NCBI GenBank assembly: GCA_963834715.1
Contig: CAWIDE010000007.1
Coordinates: 124,001 to 188,000 of the forward strand
Direction: 5' to 3'
DNA from: CAVSUZ01 sp963834715
GTDB lineage: Bacteria > Pseudomonadota > Alphaproteobacteria > Acetobacterales > Acetobacteraceae
DNA length: 64,000 bases
Shown: positions 28,938 through 37,905 of the stretch, piece after piece
Layout of the letters: each line of letters starts with the position of its first letter
Numbering within the stretch: the stretch's first letter is position 1
Translations under genes and position numbers: made by a program
Notes under the pieces: model-generated
Database searches by the model: none
Told to the model about the DNA's origin: nothing
The model's input: only the letters and a program-made list of their open reading frames with translations

Positions 28938-29063
28938 GCAACCGCGGGCAGTACAGACTTTCTTTCGCTTCCCAGCCTTATGTGCCTCAGCGATACGGTC
29001 CAGTAGATCGCCTACATGCGACGTTGCTTGCTTTGTCGCGTTCTTTGCCAACCCCATCGCCAT
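28938..29063 (-). pseudogene. Reverse transcriptase, 5' end cut off by IS3
   Basis: An ATG at 29,063 opens MAMGLAKNATKQATSHVGDL and DRIAEAHKAGKRKKVCTARG up to the IS3 boundary. Joined to the frame at 27,609 (LNCGAGEVLYETQRYLQSF) it gives one protein of about 454 residues. The start lies 58 bases after the stop of the AlpA-like gene, and a palindrome variant (29,086-29,101) lies in between. Confidence 0.6.
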
Positions 29064-29085
29064 CGCTTCAATGTCTCATCTCAAC

Positions 29086-29101
29086 TTGCAATCAGTTGCA
29101 C
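29086..29101 (+). promoter_or_regulatory. Palindrome variant upstream of the RT gene
   Basis: TTGCAATCAGTTGCAC differs from the consensus GTGCAATCAATTGCAC at two positions. It lies 23 bases upstream of the RT start, between the AlpA-like gene and the RT gene. An operator role is possible. Confidence 0.4.
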
Positions 29102-29120
29102 TGCTCTGTTCTATTCCACT

Positions 29121-29408
29121 CTATTCCGATTGAGTGCTTTCGGCCGGCTTTAGTAGCGACATAGCTGGTCCCCCGGCCTCTTGTTTGGCGGGAAGGCGTT
29201 GGCGAGCGATGGCCCAGGAAAGGAGAGTGTCCGGACTATAGAGTGTGCGAGAGCCCCACAGCGTATACAAAGGTCCTGTTCCGTCCATCGCCAGCTTGCT
29301 CAGTCGGCTCTTGCTGATTTTGAACCCAGCAGCCGTGAGGTAATCGGCCGCTTGCGCGCGCGTCAACTGGCTCTTTGTTCGCGAGGCTTGCTCGACATAT
29401 ACCGGCAT
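29121..29408 (-). CDS. AlpA/excisionase-like DNA-binding protein
   Basis: A 95-residue protein starting MPVYVEQASRTKSQLTRAQA. The helix-turn-helix and wing (AADYLTAAGFKISKSRLSKL then GPLYTLWGSRTLYSPDTLLS) resemble AlpA/MerR-like regulators and excisionases of satellite phages. A longer open frame upstream exists, but this ATG fits the domain. It directly precedes the RT gene on the same strand, so both likely form one operon. Confidence 0.65.
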   Translation of the reverse strand: MPVYVEQASRTKSQLTRAQAADYLTAAGFKISKSRLSKLAMDGTGPLYTLWGSRTLYSPDTLLSWAIARQRLPAKQEAGGPAMSLLKPAESTQSE

Positions 29409-29666
29409 GGCAAATCCCTTCTGCGGTCTTGCTGTTTCATCTGCCCGCAGATATGAGTCATATAGAGTGCCATTCTGCAATATCATTAAACCAACTGCGG
29501 CTCGCGCGCTGAGCCGTACCGGTTTCCCGGAGGCTCCAATCCTTGAGGGATGGAGAGATGGAGAAGCCCAAGTCATCGGTTCGATACCCGTCCGAGGTCC
29601 GTGCGCGAACGTCCAGATGGTCCTGGAGCACGGGGGGCGAGCACGGCTCACAGTAGGATCGAACTT

Positions 29667-29682
29667 GTGCAATCAATTGCAC
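29667..29682 (+). repeat. 16-bp palindrome site 5
   Basis: Exact GTGCAATCAATTGCAC, 259 bases upstream of the AlpA-like gene. A tRNA T-arm-like sequence (ATCGGTTCGATACCCGT) lies about 90 bases before it. The remaining 29,409-29,666 holds no called gene. Confidence 0.7.
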
Positions 29683-29814
29683 AGCGACGAAGTATCCCGG
29701 TACGATCCTGATTAGTGCGACCGCAACTTGAGGCTGACCCCGTGTGGCTTATCGTGCGCCTGCGTAAGCGAGATTGCTTCGTCCCACCGAGAGCGGAGCG
29801 CATGGCGAGCCAAC

Positions 29815-29842
29815 AAAAAAGGGCGGGCCATGTAGCCCGCCC
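29815..29842 (-). terminator. groEL terminator
   Basis: On the minus strand GGGCGGGC, a 6-base loop and GCCCGCCC are followed by six T residues, 28 bases after the groEL stop. A strong rho-independent terminator. Confidence 0.9.
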
Positions 29843-29869
29843 GATTGGTGACGTCTCAAGCGATCTAAA

Positions 29870-31507
<1,638 letters not shown>

Positions 31508-31553
31508 TGGTGTTTCTCTTCCCTTAGTTTGTCAAATGAATGGAGATGTGCGG

Positions 31554-31868
31554 TCAGGCAGCCTTGCGGCGGGCGGCACCTTGCTCGACCACGCCCATGA
31601 TGTCGGACTCTTTCATGATCAGCAGCTCTTCGCCGTCGATCTTGACTTCGGTGCCCGACCACTTGCCGAACAGAATGCGGTCGCCTTCCTTAACGTCGAG
31701 CGCGACGATCTGGCCCTGCTCATTGCGAGCGCCGGGACCAACCGCGATGACCTCACCCTCGATGGGCTTTTCCTTGGCGGTATCGGGGATGATGATGCCG
31801 CCGGAGGTCTTTTCCTCGGCTTCGATGCGCCGAACCACGACCCGGTCGTGGAGGGGACGAAACTTCAT
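31554..31868 (-). CDS. groS: Co-chaperonin GroES
   Basis: A 104-residue lid of the GroEL chamber. It begins MKFRPLHDRVVVRRIEAEEK and has the mobile loop SGGIIIPDTAKEKP and the core GRILFGKWSGTEVKIDGEE in close form. Full length and intact. First gene of the heat-shock operon. Confidence 0.98.
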   Translation of the reverse strand: MKFRPLHDRVVVRRIEAEEKTSGGIIIPDTAKEKPIEGEVIAVGPGARNEQGQIVALDVKEGDRILFGKWSGTEVKIDGEELLIMKESDIMGVVEQGAARRKAA

Positions 31869-31953
31869 ACAGGTCGCTCCTGGTGATGCCTATTTTGGAT
31901 GAATGGTTTGCCAGCGGGCGTGCCGGCCGCGGACTGAATGGGTGGCACGTTGC

Positions 31954-31979
31954 TAGCACTCCCGGTTAGGGAGTGCCAG
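31954..31979 (-). promoter_or_regulatory. CIRCE element (HrcA operator)
   Basis: GCACTC and GAGTGC are separated by exactly 9 bases (CCGGTTAGG), the CIRCE arrangement, about 85 bases upstream of the groES start. HrcA repression of groESL is the expected control. Confidence 0.85.
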
Positions 31980-32371
31980 CGATCTAGTCTCGTTCCGAGG
32001 TCAAGTCAAGCCCGGCAGCACTTCGCGGCGAGAGGCGGCCTTTTTTGTTGGACAAAATGAGAACAAGAGGGGTCCGACTTTACTGCAAATGTCCTGTCGC
32101 CGCGTAGCCCGGCAATGAGGTTGCCGGCGAGAGCGAATCGCCTTACGTCGTCCGCTACGTGCACCGAGGGGGCGTCAAGCCCACCTTTCTTGACTGCCAG
32201 GCTGAAGTCCTGATGAAGGACAGCCATGGTTCATCGCCACCCTGCAGCGCGCGTCCGTCGGTCGTGTTCTACAGATCTCATCATGCGGGGGGAGGCAGCA
32301 ACGATACGAGGCCAAGTGCTGGAATGGTGGCCTGCACGCGCGTGTCCCTTGTCCCGACAGCTTAGGTGCTG

Positions 32372-32387
32372 GTGCAATCAATTGCAC
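32372..32387 (+). repeat. 16-bp palindrome site 6
   Basis: Exact GTGCAATCAATTGCAC in repeat copy D. Confidence 0.7.
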
Positions 32388-32677
32388 GGGCAAAGGGGGG
32401 AACTGATCGAATAGCTCGACGGGCTTATAGGGGAACTGGTCCACCGCCTCACGCACAATCTAAGTGCTGTACTCGACCGACCAGGAGGTTTGCCCGGCGG
32501 GGCCAAACGATGGCTATTCTGCACAAAAGATCGTCGCGACTGGCTGTCTCAGCACCGGAGAAGAGCCCGGTTATCTCTCAGACGCACGCGGGCGTAGTCG
32601 TCGATGCCGGAGTGCCCAATGCAGGTACCACACTGCCGAACCTGCTGGGACCTGACTGGGCTAGGCCCTTCCACACT

Positions 32678-32693
32678 GTGCAATTGATTGCAC
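32678..32693 (-). repeat. 16-bp palindrome site 7
   Basis: Exact reverse complement of site 6, 306 bases away, in repeat copy D. Confidence 0.7.
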
Positions 32694-32968
32694 GATGTAC
32701 TTTTGAACCTCAATGCGCTTCTCCCGGCCAGGAGGAGCCTAACGCGCCTGTCTTGCTCGATGGCACAATGCCGCCAAGACCCGCGAACGGACCGCTGGTC
32801 ACCCTGAACCTTGGCCCCTTACCGCGAGCCTGGGCAGTCTTTTGGGTGGGGTGCGGTCAATTGATGCCGTCATCAGAACCTGCGAGATCGGTAAGCATGT
32901 TTTGCACGAATTGCACGGGGTGCTGGCCGCTCCCGGTTAGAGAGGCGACCTGTTGCCCCTACACAGAC

Positions 32969-33081
32969 ATGTCGCAAATGTCGCTCGCGCACGTATAGGC
33001 GTAAATTGCCTTCCACCTCCTCTCTCTAAACCCTGGATTGTTTTTTTATATGCATACGCGCGCGAGCGACAAATGCGACAT
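32969..33081. repeat. 28-bp imperfect inverted repeat beside the primase-like gene
   Basis: The arm at 32,969-32,996 begins ATGTCGCAAATGTCGCTCGC. It is complementary to 33,054-33,081 with about 3 mismatches. The arm itself contains the direct repeat TGTCGC-AAA-TGTCGC. The 57-base spacer holds a T7 run. It lies immediately after the stop of the DUF3987-type gene. It could be a replication origin, a terminator or an RNA hairpin. Confidence 0.55.
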
Positions 33082-33086
33082 ACCCT

Positions 33087-35640
33087 TCATGGTTTGACTT
33101 TTCTGAGGATCTCGTCCCGCTCTTGCTTTCTCTTCTGCCGTTCTTCCTCACTGCGGATAGCGAACGTGGTATGCACCTTCGGGTTGACGATCCATGCAGC
33201 CGGTCCGCGCGCTTGATTATCACGTGTCTCTTCTCGCACCCACGCCATTGCAGCCAACCCGCTCATAACACTGGTAAGCTGGTTCGCACACTCAGGGGCT
33301 CGCAACTCGCCATAGGCGCGGGTGATGTCGCGTCGGGTGATGCGTTCGAAGGGGCGGGACAGGATAAAGCCGGCAATCCAACGAGCATGCCCGGTTTGAG
33401 TGGTACGATACATCAAGCCGTTGGTCCGCCGTACATGAGGGATTAGGATATCCTTCATGTAGAGTGCTGCTCGACCGGCGGTTGTTTCAGACACGATGCC
33501 TACGGTGTGCTTTTTCGGGATTTGCTGCGCACTCGATCAGATGGAAGGTGAGGCACAACCGAGCGAATGTGCCGGGCAGCTTGTCAAGCGAGGCTATCAT
33601 GCGAGATGTAGTGTCTGGCCACGCCGTGAGGACCATTACAAGCTCCTCCACGGCCTTACGATGCCGTTGGCCATCGGGATGCAGGCGCACCACTTTTGGG
33701 TGGCCGTGCGGACCCACCTCTGGCGTCATTGAGGATAGGACGTGGAACAGCTCGTCATATTGCTCCAGCGCTTCATGATCAGGGGGACGGTCAATTCCCC
33801 TGCCTTGCTGCGTCGGCACGCAATATAAGAAGCGTTGGAGCAAGCCGTCGTCAGCAGCCTCACTGGCGACACGCTGGATTGGCTCGGGTTGAATCCCTCC
33901 GAGGATGCAAGCGGACCAGTTCGGGCAGGAGAAGCTGCCGCGACCTATTCTGTCAACGGAGTGACGCCCCCCATTGAACAGTCGGAGATAGGCCCCGCGG
34001 TCTCCGCCTCCTCGGCCACCAGCGTTATACCGATCCAAGTTGCCCAACAGCTCGGATAGCTCGTCGCTGCGCACCAGCACTTTGCTCGCCGGCGCCTTGT
34101 GTTTGGCGTCTAGGTCATCTCGCAGCACTTCACTCAGCGCCTCTATAGTGAGGCTCTCGACCATGTAACGGTCACGCACAGGGTGGTTCGGCTCTGGGCT
34201 GTCGTTTTTTGCCTTCTTCCATTTGGCGTGTCGAACCTTGTAGTTTCGTAGCTCGTCTTGGTATTGCCTGAGGGCTTTCGTTTCCAGTTTATCGATCGGT
34301 TTCGTGCATGCACCAATGACGGGGGATTTCTTGATCGAAGGATTGCCGACGATTGCGCCCCAGAGCCGTGGCTGCTCGGTCCAGGTGATATCGTGCACCT
34401 TGGGCTGAATGCGCCACTCATCGCTCATGACTGAAGCGCAGGAGACGATAGCGCATAGGGCCACAGCTGCAGGATCAACGCCCATGCGTTCGGCGGTGTC
34501 GAACACAAAAGGCGCAATAGGTTCGGGGATATGGTCTTCGGTTAACGCTGGTGAGCCTGTCATATCGGAATCGTCTAGGAAGTCCACCGGATCTTCCCAT
34601 TCGCTGTAGGTTTTCGGAGAATCACCGTCCGCGAACTCGTCAGCCCAATCCTCGGCCTTTTGCATCGAGGAATCAAGTTTTTGTCTGGTCGCTTTCTTGA
34701 TGCCGTCTTGAAGACCGTGATCGACTTTCTTTGCTATTTCTGTCTCGCTCCACTTGGCCTTGCCCGGCTGGTTCTTCATCTTTAAACCCGCAGCGATCAG
34801 CTTTTGGCGGGCGACTTCCAGATCCAGGTTACCGTGCGCTACCTGCTTGCCCATCTTGAGGGCGGCGTTATTCAGTGTCAGTTCCTGCTCACCCCACTCA
34901 GCGTCTAGGATCGCAAGGCATTCGTACTCCAGGGCGGCCTTGCCATACTGCGGCGTCTTACTTGGAAAGTTGGTTGCCTCGGTGTGTGTGGAGGTAGGTG
35001 CTAGGTTTTCGGCGGCACCAGCATCCAGGTCAGCACGCTGGTCGATGTAGTCGCCGTCGATCAGTTCGACCTGACAGACGGGCTCACCGTCGATGCTGCC
35101 GTAGTAATAGGACTGTGAGAGCTTCCAGCTCTCTTTCGCCAGGATGTAGTCCAACACGCCATTCAATCGCGAGACGAGATGCCGCCGCTGATCTGGCGGC
35201 GGTTCCTTCGATACTGGACAGAGCACTCGCCAGCGTGGTTTTTCAGGGGTGTGGTTAGGCGACGTGTAGAGGAGCGCCGCAATCTTGGCTTCAGCCAGAG
35301 CTTCGGCGGCTTGCTTAAGTGCAACCTTCTCTCCGTCATAGTCGGCTTCGATGCCGGTGATCGCAAGCACGTTCTTATCGGTGCGGAGGCAGCCTTTATC
35401 GGTAGTCAGTTCGCCAAATCTCGCCAGCTTCAAAAGCGGGAGGTTGGGTTTTGCTGGCTTACTGGTCTCACAAATCACCTCTGACAGATCTCGCAGTGAG
35501 ATCTGCACTTGCTCCTTGCTCTTAGCGAACGTATCGGGGAACAGAGTGACCGTAATCGGATGATCCAGAGGGCTTAACGGCCCTGCCAAATCCGCCACGG
35601 TCAAAGAGCTTGAGTCAGGGGCATTTTCGTCGGCCAACAT
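33087..35640 (-). pseudogene. DUF3987/primase-type replication protein, one frameshift
   Basis: The N-terminal part (from 35,640) resembles a primase-polymerase fold (ITGIEADYDGEKVALKQAAE, YTSPNHTPEKPRWRVLCPV). The later part is the DUF3987 helicase-like region (WGAIVGNPSIKKSPVIGACT, SDELSELLGNLDRY, LLQRFLYCVPTQQG). The first frame stops at 33,487. The C-terminus continues in another frame from HTVGIVSETTAGRAALYMKD to 33,087 after one missing base in an A-run near 33,505. The intact product would be about 850 residues. Such proteins replicate satellites and integrative elements. It is the main payload between the integrase and groESL. Confidence 0.75.
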
Positions 35641-36095
35641 GGCGACCTCCTTGAAAGGTGGCCAGCGACGCCGAAACGTTATTGAACTCAGCTGAAGGGC
35701 TTCGATAGAACGCTAGTGCCAACTGACGTTTCGAAGTTTTTCCCTCCACCCTCAGTCGCTGTCTTCTACCGTGCTGGGGGTGGTTGCGTCAGTATTCCTT
35801 TTTGGTCGAAGGCGGTGATCGAGCCAGCATTTGTTCCAATGAGGAGCGCGGAACGAGAATGCGCAATAACGGTTCCATCGCATGTCTCCCGCTTCCCGAG
35901 CCAAGATCTTGCGACTGCTCGACCTCCCTTTGCGGGCTGCCAATGAAGGTGCAGCCAGACGAGCATCGAATCTGTCCACGGACCTGCCGCCCCGGCGTCT
36001 CGAAGCCGGTGAAGAGTCGATATCCTCGACCGTGAGGTGCCTTCGCCGGGTTGTGCAATTGATTGCATGCAATATCGCGACGAACGGGCAGCATG
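35641..36095. other. Intergenic region of the satellite
   Basis: No gene supported. A palindrome site lies at 36,053-36,068. Several overlapping short frames on both strands have no ribosome site or recognisable domain. Confidence 0.4.
36053..36068 (-). repeat. Palindrome site 8 (one mismatch)
   Basis: GTGCAATTGATTGCAT differs from the consensus only at the last base. It lies 28 bases past the stop of the excisionase-like gene and about 410 bases upstream of the primase-like gene. Confidence 0.6.
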
Positions 36096-36314
36096 TCAGC
36101 CCTCCTTTCCGGACATGAGGGTGTGTGTTGAGGGCGCGGTCTCAATGAGACTCGCTAGCTTCCAAGTATCGATGAGAACGAGACGCCGGCTCAGCTTTTT
36201 ACAAAGGTCGGGATGCTGCTTGCCCAACTGCCACAAGAAGGTTAACCCGATTGGGAAGTTTTGCACGACGTCTTTTCGCCGCTGCCACCTCGGTCGTTCA
36301 CTGGGCGCTGCCAT
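36096..36314 (-). CDS. Excisionase-like small DNA-binding protein
   Basis: A 72-residue protein. The segment FLWQLGKQHPDLCKKLSRRL then VLIDTWKLASLIE fits the winged-helix pattern of excisionase-type proteins, which recognise att DNA and set recombination direction. It sits between the integrase and the primase-like gene on the same strand, as in phage satellites. The assignment rests on this short motif and on context. Confidence 0.5.
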   Translation of the reverse strand: MAAPSERPRWQRRKDVVQNFPIGLTFLWQLGKQHPDLCKKLSRRLVLIDTWKLASLIETAPSTHTLMSGKEG

Positions 36315-36424
36315 CTCGCAATACTCCTTCGTAGTTCGCGAGACTTCATATAGCGGGCAAAAATCGCAGCGCTGCTGTTAAATCAAAGGGTGGTCTCCCC
36401 GCCGAGCCGGTGTCGTTCCGCAAG

Positions 36425-36450
36425 CAAAAAAAGCCGCTTGGTCGCGGCTT
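36425..36450 (-). terminator. Terminator downstream of the integrase gene
   Basis: On the minus strand AGCCGC, a 6-base loop and GCGGCT are followed by a T-rich run (A-tract 36,425-36,432 on plus). It ends the integrase transcript about 90 bases after its stop. A second hairpin (CCCCACC/GGTGGGG, 36,485-36,503) lies between. Confidence 0.75.
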
Positions 36451-36531
36451 CTCAGTGAGGCTATCAGGGATCTGGTGAGTCATTCCCCACCCTCCGTGGT
36501 GGGGGATGCTATCGCTATGCGGAGGGTGACT

Positions 36532-36547
36532 GTGCAATCAATTGCAC
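36532..36547 (+). repeat. 16-bp palindrome site 9, overlapping the integrase stop
   Basis: Exact GTGCAATCAATTGCAC. The integrase stop codon (36,538-36,540) lies inside it, so the last residues Ser-Cys-Asn are encoded by the palindrome. This ties the motif to the mobile element. Confidence 0.75.
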
Positions 36548-37740
36548 GACCAATGGCCGGTTAAGGCAAATGCGGCCCAGTCTTGAGCTAGCTTACGGCG
36601 ACGGGCGATAAGGTCTGAACGCTGGTAGGCTCGAACCACTGCGTCTCCTACTACATGCCCGAGGGCCATTTCTGCGATCTCGTGGGGCGCATCAGTGCAT
36701 TCCGCTATCCACTGCCGGAAACTAGACCTCATGCCATGTACCGTCCCTGGCACCTTCAGCCAACGCAGCAGTCTGTGCATGGTGTCTACAGACAGAGAGC
36801 GCCCGCGCCTCTCTCCGGCAAAGATGAGCTCCTGATCGCCGGTAATCTCTCGCTGCTGACGAAGGATGGCGACCGTCGCTGGTGCGAGTGGGACGCGATG
36901 TTCCTTGCCATTCTTAGTCCGGCTGGGCGGGATTACCCACAGACCGGCGTCGAGGTCGAGCTCGCACCACATCATACCCAGTGCTTCGCTGGTTCTGGTT
37001 CCGGTTAAGATGGTGACCTGAAGAGCACGGGCAGAGGGGGAATCGATCTCAGCCAAGCGCTGCATTAGTGCCGGAATCAGCTGGTAAGGGAGGGAGGTTA
37101 AATGCTTTACCCCGGCGACCTTGCCTTTTGCGGGTAGTAATTTTTCCATGTGGCCACGCCACGCTGCTGGGTTCGGACCTGTCAGTCTCCAGCCCCTAGC
37201 CATGCTGTATGCGATAACCAGCTCGATCCTGTTTCGCACCCTGTCAGCCGTGGTAGGCATGTTCGACCAGATCGGTCTGATGCAGGCCAGCACGTCTTCA
37301 ACGTTGACCTCAGCGACGGGCTTGCTGCCAATCTTGGGCAGGACGTGGTTTTCCAGGGAGCTTCGCCACTGTCGCAGATGGATCGGGCTCCGCCAACCTG
37401 GGGTGTGCTCCTTTATGTATAAAGCAGCGACTTCACCGAAGGTTCGCCCGGCCCTGGCCTTCCGTGCCTCGGCCGGATCAATACTGTCGAGTAGGTCCTT
37501 TTGGAGCTTTAAAGCTTTGCCACGGGCCTCGGCCAGACCAACTAAACGCAATGGCCCGAGGCCAAGCCAGTGTGCTCGACCGTCCCGCTGGTAGCGGAAC
37601 ACCCAGGACTTTCCCCCGCTGGCGGTGACCTGAAGATAAAGGCCGTTGCCATCAGGGTACATGCCACGCTTGGTGAGTGACTTGACGATCGGACTGTCGA
37701 GACGCTTCCGACTCCGAGAAGTGTCCTCGCGTTGTGCCAT
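36538..37740 (-). CDS. int: Tyrosine-type integrase (DUF4102 N-terminus)
   Basis: A 400-residue site-specific recombinase of the P4-like type. The N-terminal arm-binding domain reads MYPDGNGLYLQVTASGGKSW. The catalytic set is visible: Arg in ILTGTRTSEALGM, Lys in RTKNGKEHRVPL, His/Arg in HGMRSSFRQW, His in MALGHVVGDA and Tyr in VRAYQRSD. It should integrate and excise the satellite with the excisionase-like protein. It lies at one edge of the element, next to a truncated glycosyltransferase gene. Intact. Confidence 0.95.
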   Translation of the reverse strand: MAQREDTSRSRKRLDSPIVKSLTKRGMYPDGNGLYLQVTASGGKSWVFRYQRDGRAHWLGLGPLRLVGLAEARGKALKLQKDLLDSIDPAEARKARAGRTFGEVAALYIKEHTPGWRSPIHLRQWRSSLENHVLPKIGSKPVAEVNVEDVLACIRPIWSNMPTTADRVRNRIELVIAYSMARGWRLTGPNPAAWRGHMEKLLPAKGKVAGVKHLTSLPYQLIPALMQRLAEIDSPSARALQVTILTGTRTSEALGMMWCELDLDAGLWVIPPSRTKNGKEHRVPLAPATVAILRQQREITGDQELIFAGERRGRSLSVDTMHRLLRWLKVPGTVHGMRSSFRQWIAECTDAPHEIAEMALGHVVGDAVVRAYQRSDLIARRRKLAQDWAAFALTGHWSCN

Positions 37741-37905
37741 TATCGAGATAACCCATCCACATCCTAATCCACAAAAGACTGCCAGATGTCAATGAATGTT
37801 GTCAACTGTCCACGAACAACAATGAACGCTAACTAGTTGAGGGGTAAATGCTTCTCTGAACCCATGTGAATGATGGCGAACATCTACAAACCGATACTCT
37901 GGGGT
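37741..37905. other. Likely element-chromosome junction
   Basis: Homology of the glycosyltransferase ends at about 37,905 (LPGDTF). The next 35 or so codons are unrelated in character. TGTCAATGAATG-TTGTCAACTG and nearby TGTCCACGAACAACAATGAACG show short repeats that may be integrase arm sites. No second att copy was found. Confidence 0.4.

Larger units (their letters stand above)
32225..32896. repeat. Dispersed repeat, copy D (both blocks)
   Basis: Matches copy C on both sides of the paired palindromes. It lacks the 290-base insert of copy C. It contains GGAACTGGTCCACCGCCTCA and GATGGCTATTCTGCACAAAA as in C. A 210-residue frame is open across it on the plus strand, but it is not preserved in copies B and C, so I do not call a gene. 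It lies directly upstream of the groES promoter region and before the satellite. Confidence 0.7.

Noticed and set aside
32366..32998. 210-codon frame across dispersed repeat copy D
   Set aside because: The frame is not kept in copies B and C, and it has no ribosome site or domain.
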